The notes below the pieces were generated by a model. The model searched no databases, was not told the origin of the DNA, and saw only the letters and a program-made list of their open reading frames with translations. Made by a program: the position numbers and the translations under genes. From the NCBI GenBank assembly GCA_021413825.1, contig JAIOPQ010000021.1, positions 1 to 64,000 on the forward strand: a stretch of 64,000 nt of DNA, written 5' to 3'. Source of the DNA: Spirochaetia bacterium (GTDB lineage Bacteria; Spirochaetota; Leptospiria; Leptospirales; Leptonemataceae). Positions within the stretch are counted from its first letter, which is position 1. Each line of letters opens with the position of its first letter. This document shows positions 15,611 through 23,287 of the stretch, piece by piece.

Positions 15611-16969
15611 TCAAAATTGCTCCAGACCTGGGACCAAAACGGGCCCGACAATGTTTACACCATCCTCCCGAATCCCGAGTGCATCTGGAAATAGGAAATC
15701 TCCGTTCAGGTTACTATCCGGCACAATCCAGGTATAATCCGGAAGTCCATTTCCATTGCTATCGATGTGTAGTTTCACCGTTTCATGCAAGCCGGCTTTG
15801 GGGCGCCAGGCTCTTGAACCTACAAAACTGTAAGCTCCTCCTTCAGAATCCAAGGAAATAAGCTCCGGGTCCGATTTGCTTAACGAAGCGTCCGGGTAAA
15901 TTACTTCAATCCAGGAATTCCATTGCGCCTTCGGCAACTCCGAGGGGGACGCAACAAAAGCCGAAACGTCAATAAATGCCAAAATGCCATAGCTGAATGC
16001 GTCAAACGACGGCCCGTCATTCACGAGAGCGATTACGACAGAATTCGCGTCGTTTAGATTGTTCGCGTTAGCACCATCGCTGTATACGAGTGCAATGCCA
16101 ATTTCCAGAGTTTTCTGATGATTCCACGTTTCCAGGCTGGCGAGACCAGGAGCAAAATCGGTCAATTGCATCTGGATTGTTTTCGCGCCTGTCACATCTG
16201 AAAAGTACGTTGTATCAAGATTAGTATGGCCCTGATATTCGGTGTGAGTGAAAGTTCCATTTTCGTCTCGAAACCGCGGAACCGTTACGATCTGGCGGAT
16301 CACCCTGCCTGGTGCGTCCGGTCTTACCCGTATGGTAAGGATAGGATCGGGATTTGTCAGGAAGGAGCTTCGGAAAATTCCCGCAGGAAATAGGACCTGA
16401 AAACTTTTGCTGTCGAGGCTCCTTGTACGAAACGTCGTAGTCTGCGGTGTTGACAGATGCAGACCCGATAAACCTACGATTTCATTTCTAATGGAAACTC
16501 GATATTCTATTCCTCCATCGAGATCTTCTGCGGGACTTAGAATGAAAGTCAGATTCCCATCGATCGACGCGGGTAAGGGAGCCATCCGCACGCACGAAGC
16601 GAAGTTGTCTCGAGAAATTCTTACACTTCCTGTGCATGCCTGGTTTGTTGTATTTACTGTGACAGAACCGGGTTGAACAGGTCGCCCGAATTGAATCGAA
16701 ATCGAAGAATGCACGGAAGTCAAAGAGTTGTTGAAGGGAGACATGTTTTGAATGTATGGGGCATTAACTTCTGTAGAGTTCTCCGGTTGGTCAAGCCCTC
16801 CCGATGGAGTAGAAGTCATAGCAGCGCTGGGCGAACCCAACAAAGCAAGCAGCGCAGAACTGCCGTCACTCTGGCTTTGATCTTTACAGCCATAGAAAGA
16901 AAACGCCGCAAGAATTAACAGAAGGAAGCTGCTTAAGCTCCCCCTAATCAACAAAGAAGATTGCTTCAT
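15611..16969 (-). CDS. Lipoprotein with Ig-like (SbsA/Big_5-type) domain, unknown function
   Basis: 452 residues from the ATG at 16969; an upstream in-frame start at 17038 adds 23 residues ahead of the signal peptide. The signal peptide ends in a lipobox (AFSFYGC), then comes a low-complexity Ser/Gly/Pro linker and an Ig-like domain (IQNMSPFNNSLTSVHSSISIQF... onward) of the kind that recognises bacterial surface-protein modules. The rest is a beta-rich region with Asp/Asn-rich loops, and ends in repeated DSNGNGLPDYTW-type turns that could bind calcium. Probably surface or outer-membrane attached, as is common in Leptospira. It converges with the RNA-repair operon. No precise function can be given. 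Confidence 0.75.
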   Translation of the reverse strand: MKQSSLLIRGSLSSFLLLILAAFSFYGCKDQSQSDGSSALLALLGSPSAAMTSTPSGGLDQPENSTEVNAPYIQNMSPFNNSLTSVHSSISIQFGRPVQPGSVTVNTTNQACTGSVRISRDNFASCVRMAPLPASIDGNLTFILSPAEDLDGGIEYRVSIRNEIVGLSGLHLSTPQTTTFRTRSLDSKSFQVLFPAGIFRSSFLTNPDPILTIRVRPDAPGRVIRQIVTVPRFRDENGTFTHTEYQGHTNLDTTYFSDVTGAKTIQMQLTDFAPGLASLETWNHQKTLEIGIALVYSDGANANNLNDANSVVIALVNDGPSFDAFSYGILAFIDVSAFVASPSELPKAQWNSWIEVIYPDASLSKSDPELISLDSEGGAYSFVGSRAWRPKAGLHETVKLHIDSNGNGLPDYTWIVPDSNLNGDFLFPDALGIREDGVNIVGPVLVPGLEQF

Positions 16970-17428
16970 TCCGGTTGGAGGATGCATTGCAGAGTGTATT
17001 AGTTTCATTTGCTTTTCATAAACAAACGAAATCAGCAAGTCATGGTCAATCGAAAAGGGAGCTTTAATCGCAAATGAATAAAAAATACAATTACAGATCC
17101 TATCTGTGAACGCGAGATGCTATAAATTTCGCATGAAATGCACCACGACTCTTGTTCGATACAGAGCTTTCATTTTCATACACGAACAACACCGTTAGAC
17201 GCTCCCGTTATACGATCCACTTCTCCAACAATACCTTGAGAGCATTGATGACGAAACCCTAACGAAACACCCCGCGCACGTGGACATCGATTCGACCATG
17301 TAGCTTAACGGGATCTTGTGGATATGTGCGCGGTTCGGACCCGGGGCTCAGACATTTTTGAGGTGCTTGCTGTATTGCCGGACGCTATGCGCTCGAAACG
17401 CACGAGACCCTGGCAAAAAACGACTGCG
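16970..17428. other. Intergenic region, no gene recognised
   Basis: 459 bases between two minus-strand genes. No open frame with protein-like composition and no complete tRNA fold are present. 16970-17100 is AT-rich and should hold the promoter of the lipoprotein gene. The remainder is of ordinary composition with scattered short complementary pieces. I see nothing further. Confidence 0.4.
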
Positions 17429-17692
17429 CTAGGAGACCTGAATCAACACGGTTTTTATGCGCGATGACTCGCCACGCACAATACTCACGCGACTCTTTGG
17501 AACTCCAAACTCTTTAGCGATGGCTTCAATCACAGCGACGTTGGCCTGATTGTCCACGGGTCGTTCGCGCACGCGAACAATCCACATATCACCATCTTTC
17601 TCTATGCCAGGCTTCTTGCTTCCTGGCTTTACAACAACGTTAAGTCGCTTCACAGAATTGTTCCCAACCAGAGTATACGGCCTGGACCACAA
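17429..17692 (-). CDS. DUF167 (YggU) family protein
   Basis: 87 residues. The compact DUF167 alpha/beta fold is recognisable from LNVVVKPGSKK, IVRVRERPVDNQANVAVIEAIAKEFGVPKSRVSIVRGESSRIKTVLI; the family core is VxPxAxxxxi...l.v.v.ApPveGkAN. The typical protein is 75-100 residues, so this one is full length. A GTG a few codons before KRLNV could be the true start. The biochemical role of the family is not established. It is divergent from lpxA with 48 bases between the starts. Confidence 0.8.
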   Translation of the reverse strand: MWSRPYTLVGNNSVKRLNVVVKPGSKKPGIEKDGDMWIVRVRERPVDNQANVAVIEAIAKEFGVPKSRVSIVRGESSRIKTVLIQVS

Positions 17693-17740
17693 AACAACTG
17701 CTTCTTGACACGGCAGGCATCAAAGTCCTGGCTGACTCCC

Positions 17741-18523
17741 ATGAAGATTCACCCAACTGCCATCATTCATTCCCGTGCAAACCTGCATGCAAGTGTGGAG
17801 GTAGGAGCTTACTCTGTTGTGGATGCGGATGCAACGATTGGCGAGGGTTGTGTCATTGATACCGGCGTGCATATCTATAGCGGAGTTCATGCGGGGAAAA
17901 ACAATAAGTTCGGTCATAACTGCGCTATCGGCGGTCTCCCGCAAGATATGCACTTCGATGCCCAGCGCAAAACCGGGGTTTCAATCGGGGATAACAATAC
18001 GTTTCGCGAATACTTCACCGTTCATCGTTCCACCAGAGAAGATACTCCTACTAGAATTGGCTCAGACAATTATTATATGGGAAATTGTCACGTTGCACAC
18101 GATTGCGTAGTGGGTGATGAGAACGTTTTCGTCCAGGTAGCTGGCCTTGCAGGTCACGTTCATGTTGGAAACCGCACGCTTATCTCCGCTAATAGTTGCA
18201 TTCATCAATTCTGTCGTGTAGGTGACTATGCACTGGTTGCGGGCCTGGCAAAAGTCGTAAAAGATGTTCCTCCGTACGGTACGATAGATGGAAATCCGGC
18301 AACCGTTATTGGAATCAATTCCATTGGGATGAAACGACAGGGGCTCACTTCAGATCAACGCAACGCCATCAAACAGGCATACAAAGTAATCTATCACTCA
18401 AAGCTTAACACGACACAGGCCTTAGCTGAACTGAAAGCAACAGCGATGAGTCCTGAGGTCAAAAGCATAGTTGAATTTTTTGAAGCAAGCGATCGCGGCG
18501 TAACGGCACACAGGGATATCTAG
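17741..18523 (+). CDS. lpxA: Acyl-ACP--UDP-N-acetylglucosamine O-acyltransferase (LpxA)
   Basis: 260 residues from the ATG at 17741; an in-frame TTG at 17705 is less likely. The left-handed beta-helix of hexapeptide repeats (IHPTAIIHSRANLHASVEVGAYS, ATIGEGCVI, and so on) is followed by the LpxA helical C-terminus. Catalytic His120 lies in NCHVAHDC (equivalent to E. coli His125), and GGLPQDMHF matches the family GxxPQD motif. It transfers a hydroxyacyl chain to the UDP-amino sugar, the first step of lipid A synthesis. Leptospira LpxA is known to prefer the 3-amino sugar GlcNAc3N; whether this one does cannot be read here. Confidence 0.9.
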   Translation: MKIHPTAIIHSRANLHASVEVGAYSVVDADATIGEGCVIDTGVHIYSGVHAGKNNKFGHNCAIGGLPQDMHFDAQRKTGVSIGDNNTFREYFTVHRSTREDTPTRIGSDNYYMGNCHVAHDCVVGDENVFVQVAGLAGHVHVGNRTLISANSCIHQFCRVGDYALVAGLAKVVKDVPPYGTIDGNPATVIGINSIGMKRQGLTSDQRNAIKQAYKVIYHSKLNTTQALAELKATAMSPEVKSIVEFFEASDRGVTAHRDI

Positions 18524-18535
18524 GATTCTGCATAA

Positions 18536-18552
18536 GCGCGACATTGTCGCGC
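18536..18552 (+). terminator. Hairpin after lpxA
   Basis: GCGCGAC (18536-18542), loop ATT, GTCGCGC (18546-18552) make a perfect 7-bp GC-rich stem 13 bases after the lpxA stop. Only scattered Ts follow. Confidence 0.5.
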
Positions 18553-18731
18553 AAATCTGTTTACGGCGGTTGTAGATTCACCCGGACAAATTCCAGATCG
18601 GCCGTAAGGACCAATACCGGGGTCACATCGGACCAAGCATGGCAAATACTCTACGTCGCTTAGCCAGTTGCTCCCAGAGTGCAACGCCGTCGTGGCGATT
18701 GATGGCGATTTCCAGACTCATATCCAGAATT

Positions 18732-19574
18732 TCATTTCTGCACCTGATAGTCGCTACGCAAGTTTGACGGGCGATCCAGGCCGTTTTGAAGTTCAAAAAC
18801 TTTGGCTTCGCGCAGAAAGTAAGAAAACGCAGAAGAGTACGCAATTACAAATCCAGGCATTCCATCGAGGAATCCAGCCTTGAGTAGGTAGATTTCAATA
18901 AACTTTTGAAATGGCTTCCAGAGTAAACGGACCAGGGAAAATTTCTTACCTTTGCCTGCCCGGGTAAATGCTATGATGCTTGAGAATTTGTTAATAGTAT
19001 TGATTTGATCTGAAAGATCTTTGAAAGAATAATGAATCAAATCACCCGTAAGGGCCGGGCCCAGATTTGTTTTCCACCTGGGTTGATTGTGCAAGAAAAT
19101 CTGATCATGAGGATTTTCACCACCCCAGCTTGCAGCTCCTTTGCGAATCAAACGATAGCGCGCATTGTACCATCCGCCGTGTTTGATGGGACGGCCCATA
19201 TGGATCGTAAGCCGATTGATTCGCATACCATCCGGACCACTACCTGAACTGTTTCTGAGAAAGTCTGCAATGCTGCGTGCCAGTTCGGGAGTGCAGCGTT
19301 CATCTGCATCCAATGAAAAAATCCACTGGCCCTTACACATTTCGAACGCGCGATTCTTCTGCTGCACATGCCCGTCAAATGCGTGCTTGTAAAATCGTAC
19401 TTTAGGAAACTTCCTTGCAATCTTTTCAGTTTTATCCGTAGAAAACGAATCGAGCACTAGAACCTCATCACAGAAATCATGGACCGAGGCAATGCAATCA
19501 TGAACCCTCGCTTCTTCATTGAAGGTTATTATAGAAGCAGATAGGAGAACGGCGCTGGATTTCTTTGCGCTCAA
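18732..19574 (-). CDS. Family 2 glycosyltransferase (WaaE/LgtF-like core glycosyltransferase)
   Basis: 280 residues, GT-A fold. N-terminus SASIITFNEEARVHDCIASV, then DEVLVLDSFSTDKTEKIA (nucleotide binding), and FSLDADERCTPEL containing the DxD-like metal site (DAD). The middle motif YNARYRLIRKG and the region to GDLIHYSFKDL match the WaaE/KdtX group that adds glucose to lipopolysaccharide core. It would act at the cytoplasmic face of the inner membrane. It overlaps the upstream TlpA-like gene by 4 bases (ATGA-type). Proximity to lpxA fits a role in lipopolysaccharide, but the sugar and acceptor are inferred. Confidence 0.85.
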   Translation of the reverse strand: MSAKKSSAVLLSASIITFNEEARVHDCIASVHDFCDEVLVLDSFSTDKTEKIARKFPKVRFYKHAFDGHVQQKNRAFEMCKGQWIFSLDADERCTPELARSIADFLRNSSGSGPDGMRINRLTIHMGRPIKHGGWYNARYRLIRKGAASWGGENPHDQIFLHNQPRWKTNLGPALTGDLIHYSFKDLSDQINTINKFSSIIAFTRAGKGKKFSLVRLLWKPFQKFIEIYLLKAGFLDGMPGFVIAYSSAFSYFLREAKVFELQNGLDRPSNLRSDYQVQK

Positions 19575-20149
19575 AGTTTCTCCAGGGCAAACTGATAGCG
19601 GGATTCGCGTGTGATGCGCTCCGGATTGTTTGAAACCGAAATTGGACCAATGAAATTATAGCGCAGCATCATTGGGTTCATGCTAAATACCAGAGTCTCA
19701 GGAGTACCCGTAACGGTCCCAGCTCGCGGATCAATCTTAAACTCAGGATCCATAATCAAAACAGGAATTCGAATCGAATACTTTTGAATATCTTCCAGCA
19801 TGCGATTTCGAATCGCATCGAATACGTCTTCTGCCGCAGCTCCAGCCGGGAGATTCAGGCCATGGCTGATAGGATTTCCTTCCAGCGCCATGTACATTGG
19901 AATATTACGTCGCTTTGCTTCTTCCGAAAGCAATTCAAGGGCTGGAATCTCCTGTATGCATGGTTCACAGGTTGGGCTGTAAAAATTTATTACGAGGTGT
20001 GGGGCCTTTGTGTCTGCAAATCTGATAGCAGTCCCATCCAGCAGTTTGCCGGACCAGCGATCTACGCCGAAGTTGGGCGTTTCCTGGGGCCGACAGACGG
20101 TCAGACAAAGCAAAAATGGAACCACGAGCAAAGTTTTTTTTAGTGGCAT
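19571..20149 (-). CDS. TlpA/thioredoxin-like lipoprotein
   Basis: 192 residues. A signal peptide ends in a lipobox-like LCLTVC; the mature part is a thioredoxin fold of the TlpA/AhpC-TSA type: HLVINFYSPTCEPCIQEIPALELLS with redox motif CEPC, then TGTPETLVF containing the cis-proline region. Such proteins reduce disulfides of periplasmic substrates, for example during cytochrome c maturation. A segment between beta strands (about 95-135) is longer than in minimal TlpA. It overlaps the glycosyltransferase gene by 4 bases and is divergent from the omega-like gene with 42 bases between. Confidence 0.85.
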   Translation of the reverse strand: MPLKKTLLVVPFLLCLTVCRPQETPNFGVDRWSGKLLDGTAIRFADTKAPHLVINFYSPTCEPCIQEIPALELLSEEAKRRNIPMYMALEGNPISHGLNLPAGAAAEDVFDAIRNRMLEDIQKYSIRIPVLIMDPEFKIDPRAGTVTGTPETLVFSMNPMMLRYNFIGPISVSNNPERITRESRYQFALEKL

Positions 20150-20191
20150 AATTTCCTGAGAATAGAATCCTGGCGTTTCTCTCTTTTTACC

Positions 20192-20689
20192 ATGTCTAGA
20201 GACCCTAAAGAATTTGAAATTTCAAAACTGCTCTCCCTGGCAAACAAGGAGAAGTACGCGACCACCGTGGCCGCATTCGAAGTGATCGACAAGCTCGAAC
20301 AAATCGAAATCCCTAAAAAGTATACTAACCGCAAACCGGCAGTTAAGGCAATGATTGCCCTTTCTGATGGCATTGTTCAATACGATTACATAGAAGATTC
20401 TGTCCGTCAGGCGCTTGAAGAAGAGCTGCATGGTCCAGAAGCGGCCATCGGACAGCCAGCAGAACTGGTCCGCGCCAAGGTCCCTGTTGTTGAAGAATCA
20501 GATGAGGATCTGGCAGCAGAAGACATCGGTGAGATCGAACCGGCTGGCAAACTGGATGAGGATATCGAAGAAGGCGAAGGCGTCGAACCGGAAGAAGAAG
20601 ATGACGACGATGACGACGACGATGATGATTCGGATGACGACGATGACGATGATGATGACGAGGAAGAAGTAGCGAAAGAGGATGACTGA
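20192..20689 (+). CDS. RNA polymerase omega-subunit-like protein with poly-acidic tail
   Basis: 165 residues. The first 75 or so (FEISKLLSLANKEKYATTVAAFEVIDKLEQI...NRKPAVKAMIALSDGIVQYDYI) resemble the short spirochaetal omega proteins (pattern LLxxxxxKYxxTxxAxxxxxK and a conserved C-terminal AL-D-x-V-x-Y), so rpoZ is my best guess, moderately supported. Residues 100-165 are almost entirely Asp/Glu, with two long Asp runs encoded by repeating GAY codons (about 20589-20685). Omega helps assemble RNA polymerase; the acidic tail has no counterpart in E. coli omega. It overlaps the downstream DUF115 gene by 8 bases. Confidence 0.55.
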   Translation: MSRDPKEFEISKLLSLANKEKYATTVAAFEVIDKLEQIEIPKKYTNRKPAVKAMIALSDGIVQYDYIEDSVRQALEEELHGPEAAIGQPAELVRAKVPVVEESDEDLAAEDIGEIEPAGKLDEDIEEGEGVEPEEEDDDDDDDDDDSDDDDDDDDDEEEVAKEDD

Positions 20690-22076
20690 GCCCTCGCCGC
20701 GCATTCAACTCTCATACAATCCCGATAACTCTCCCAATTTTCTCTTAAACCACAAACCACTTCATTCACGCCACAATCCGGAGCAGGAAGTGCTCCGGCT
20801 GGCGGAGAGCCTGGACCTCAAGCCCGGTGAACTCCTGGTCCTTATAGGAATTGGTGCCGGGTATGCCCGGGTATTTGGAACAATCACAGACCCGGCTCGA
20901 ATCATCTATTTTGAACCTATCCCGGAATTCAGTTCGTTTCTGAATGAATCCGGTTTTGTGCGCGATGTTGAAACCCAGGGGTCCAGGTTTTTTTCTGATC
21001 AAGGCGAATTGCTGGCGCATCTTTCTGGGCGCTCTGGAATTCGCATAGTTTCAGCACCCAGGCATCGAGACTTCTTTCCTGATTCGCATCAGCAGCTTCT
21101 GAGTGCCATTCGCACGCTTGACAAGAGCACAACTGGCGCGTTCTTCAAACGGTGGGCCTACTGCTATTTTCGCGCCCTCGACTCAGCAGAGCAGGCATTC
21201 CTCACCAATTTGGAAACTAAGGCTGATGCTCCACCGAGTGAGCCAGGACCTGCAGTATTATTCTGCGGAGCCGCACCCACTCTCTCTGCCGAACTGGACC
21301 AGTTTGATATTGAGCGTCATTTTGTAATCGCAGCCGACACAGCACTCGCGCCGTTGCTGGCCATGGGAATTAGGCCGCAACTCGTAATCTCAATCGACAG
21401 CGGCTACGGCACACTCTATCACCTACGCGCGGCTGCAAGACTGACGAATTTAGAAAGTCTTACAGCCCTGGCACCACTAACGGCGCATCCCGCCGTAAAG
21501 GATTTCTTTGGCAGGATAATCCGTTATCGCTCCACCTTTCCACTGGATCAAATCCTTGGCGGAGGTCCCCTTTCAAAAATCACTGAATTCATAAATCCAA
21601 CCCGCAATACGGTTGGCCTCGCAATCCTGGCAGCTCGCGCACTGAATGCTGTATCGTTTCAAACCGCTGGCGTGAGCTTTGTATCGTCGCGGGGCGATTC
21701 GCATGCGCGTGGAACCGGTTACTTGCTATATGCGCTTGAGCGAAATTCGCGGACCAATCCTGTTGAATCCTACAGAATTGGGGGTTACAAGGAATCCCTG
21801 ACGAATCGCAATCTGCATACTAAAACAGCACTCGATGCAATGCTGGAGTCCTGGAACAAACCTGGATTAGCCTCGCATTCCAGGCAAGGGCGGATCCGTC
21901 ATGATATGTCAGGTGAGTCAATTGCGGACTTTGTAAAGATACTTCCAGGCCGCGAACTGGTTCAGTATCTAAAGAGCTCCTGGGACCAGATTCAGTGGGC
22001 GAAGATCTCCCATCTCGCGGCCACCGAGGACGTTGCGCGCTGGAAACGACGCCTCTCCAACATCGAATCTGAGTAA
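20682..22076 (+). CDS. DUF115/Maf-like protein (motility accessory factor family)
   Basis: 464 residues. The N-terminal third is Rossmann-like (ELLVLIGIGAGYARVF, RIIYFEPIPEF). The DUF115 core follows: GPAVLFCGAAPTLSAEL, HFVIAADTALAPLLAMGIRPQLVISIDSG, TRNTVGLAILAARALNA. This is the 6-hydroxymethylpterin-kinase-like fold shared with Maf proteins, which transfer nonulosonic acids to flagellin in several bacteria and are common in spirochaetes. Its start (ATGACTGA) overlaps the stop of the omega-like gene, so it is translationally coupled. No flagellin or sugar genes are adjacent, so the acceptor is unknown. Confidence 0.75.
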   Translation: MTEPSPRIQLSYNPDNSPNFLLNHKPLHSRHNPEQEVLRLAESLDLKPGELLVLIGIGAGYARVFGTITDPARIIYFEPIPEFSSFLNESGFVRDVETQGSRFFSDQGELLAHLSGRSGIRIVSAPRHRDFFPDSHQQLLSAIRTLDKSTTGAFFKRWAYCYFRALDSAEQAFLTNLETKADAPPSEPGPAVLFCGAAPTLSAELDQFDIERHFVIAADTALAPLLAMGIRPQLVISIDSGYGTLYHLRAAARLTNLESLTALAPLTAHPAVKDFFGRIIRYRSTFPLDQILGGGPLSKITEFINPTRNTVGLAILAARALNAVSFQTAGVSFVSSRGDSHARGTGYLLYALERNSRTNPVESYRIGGYKESLTNRNLHTKTALDAMLESWNKPGLASHSRQGRIRHDMSGESIADFVKILPGRELVQYLKSSWDQIQWAKISHLAATEDVARWKRRLSNIESE

Positions 22077-22148
22077 ACAATCGAATGAATTCTTACTAAT
22101 ACAAAAAGAATCGCCCGGGCATGTGCCGATAATTTTGTTGGAAACTGC

Positions 22149-23207
22149 ATGATTATCCCTAAGAAAGCCAAACTAACCGACGAACAGCTGCACGAGGTAA
22201 CCAGTATTCTGGCAGAGTTCGAGTGTAATCTGACTCCAATCCCAGGAGCTACACGCACGATCTACGCTATCCGCGGCGACGAACGCCACGAGTTGATGAT
22301 CAACAGGATTGAAGGCCTTTCTTATATCTCCAAAGTTGATACGGTTCAGTCGCCCTATAAACTGATGGATCTGCAAGCATCGCTTGCGTCGCATAAAATC
22401 AAGATCGCAGGTAAAACCCTGGGGAAAGATTTCCTGGTGATTGCAGGACAATGCACAATCGATCCAAAAAATCCTAACTATTTCTATGAAACAGCAGCGG
22501 CCGTAAAGGAAGCCGGCGCAGATGTGATTCGCGGTGGAGTCTGGAAACCCCGCACAAGCCCGCATTCGTACCAGGGAAATTCCAGGGCCGTTGACATCTT
22601 GATGGAGGCAGCGTCGCGCACCGGCATGCCTGTGAACACAGAGGTAATGGACGAAGAGCAATTAAACATCGCAGTGGATGCAGGTGCAAACATGATACAG
22701 GTTGGAGCGCGCAATGCTCTGAACTATTCACTGCTTCGCAAAATCGGCGAGAAGACAGCAAACAAAGGCACGATCATTTTGTTAAAACGCAGTTTGCACA
22801 TGGGGCCGCTTTCTGAGTTTATCTGTGCTGCAGAATACATTGTAGCTGGAGGAAATCCAAACGTACTCCTCTGCCCGCGCGGAACTGTACCTGGAATGGA
22901 TGGGTATAGAAATCATCCGGACGAATGCATCACGCCACTTCTCAAACAAAAAACCTGGTCTCCGGTTGTAGTTGATCCTTCGCATTCGGTTGGTAAGGCG
23001 ATGTATGTTCCACAGGCGGCCCTCGCTGCAGTTGCATACGGAGCAGATGGAATCTGCGTTGAGACTCATTGTAGTCCAAAGAATGGAATTGGAGACGATC
23101 CAAAGCAAGCTATCACGCCTGCTGTTCTAAAATCCCTGATTGAAGATTCACTCAAGTTATTCGAAATAAGCAAGAAATACCAGAGTTACCTTACAGCAAG
23201 CGTGTAA
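22149..23207 (+). CDS. aroF: 3-deoxy-7-phosphoheptulonate synthase (DAHP synthase, type I-beta)
   Basis: 352 residues. It condenses phosphoenolpyruvate with erythrose 4-phosphate, the first step of the shikimate pathway. The N-terminal 70 residues form a ferredoxin-like regulatory domain (ITSILAEFECNLTPIPGATRTIYAI...); the barrel then shows GADVIRGGVWKPRTSPHSYQG, VGARNALNYSLLR, LCPRGTVPGMDGYRNHPDE, VVDPSHSVGK and GICVETHCSP, including the metal-binding Cys, His, Glu and Asp set. One oddity is that the usual AGPCxxES start of the barrel reads AGQCTIDP. A strong terminator follows. Aromatic synthesis continues with tyrA and chorismate mutase near 49-50 kb. Confidence 0.93.
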   Translation: MIIPKKAKLTDEQLHEVTSILAEFECNLTPIPGATRTIYAIRGDERHELMINRIEGLSYISKVDTVQSPYKLMDLQASLASHKIKIAGKTLGKDFLVIAGQCTIDPKNPNYFYETAAAVKEAGADVIRGGVWKPRTSPHSYQGNSRAVDILMEAASRTGMPVNTEVMDEEQLNIAVDAGANMIQVGARNALNYSLLRKIGEKTANKGTIILLKRSLHMGPLSEFICAAEYIVAGGNPNVLLCPRGTVPGMDGYRNHPDECITPLLKQKTWSPVVVDPSHSVGKAMYVPQAALAAVAYGADGICVETHCSPKNGIGDDPKQAITPAVLKSLIEDSLKLFEISKKYQSYLTASV

Positions 23208-23254
23208 CCTCGCTTAGCCGCCGGGCGGCGAGACGTTCCCCCTTCGGGCATAGT

Positions 23255-23280
23255 CCGCCCACCCCCGTGGGCGGTTTCGT
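23255..23280. terminator. Terminator between aroF and the convergent DUF1566 gene
   Basis: CCGCCCAC (23255-23262), loop CCCC, GTGGGCGG (23267-23274), then TTTCGT. This is an 8-bp perfect stem with a short T run on the plus strand. It lies between convergent genes, 8 bases beyond the DUF1566 stop. A second small stem (GCCGCCGGGCGGC) lies just upstream at about 23218-23230. Confidence 0.75.
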
Positions 23281-23287
23281 ATTTAGC

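Noticed and set aside
17270-17350. tRNA-like fragment (GCTTAACGG ... GGTTCGGACC)
   Set aside because: No acceptor stem closes and the T-arm pairing fails; chance resemblance.
17705-17710. TTGACA as a -35 element for lpxA
   Set aside because: No matching -10 box at 16-18 bases and it lies too close to the start codon.
20407-20769. Ser-rich frame on the minus strand opposite the acidic protein
   Set aside because: It is the complement of the GAY-codon repeat (poly-Ser), with no start context or family resemblance.
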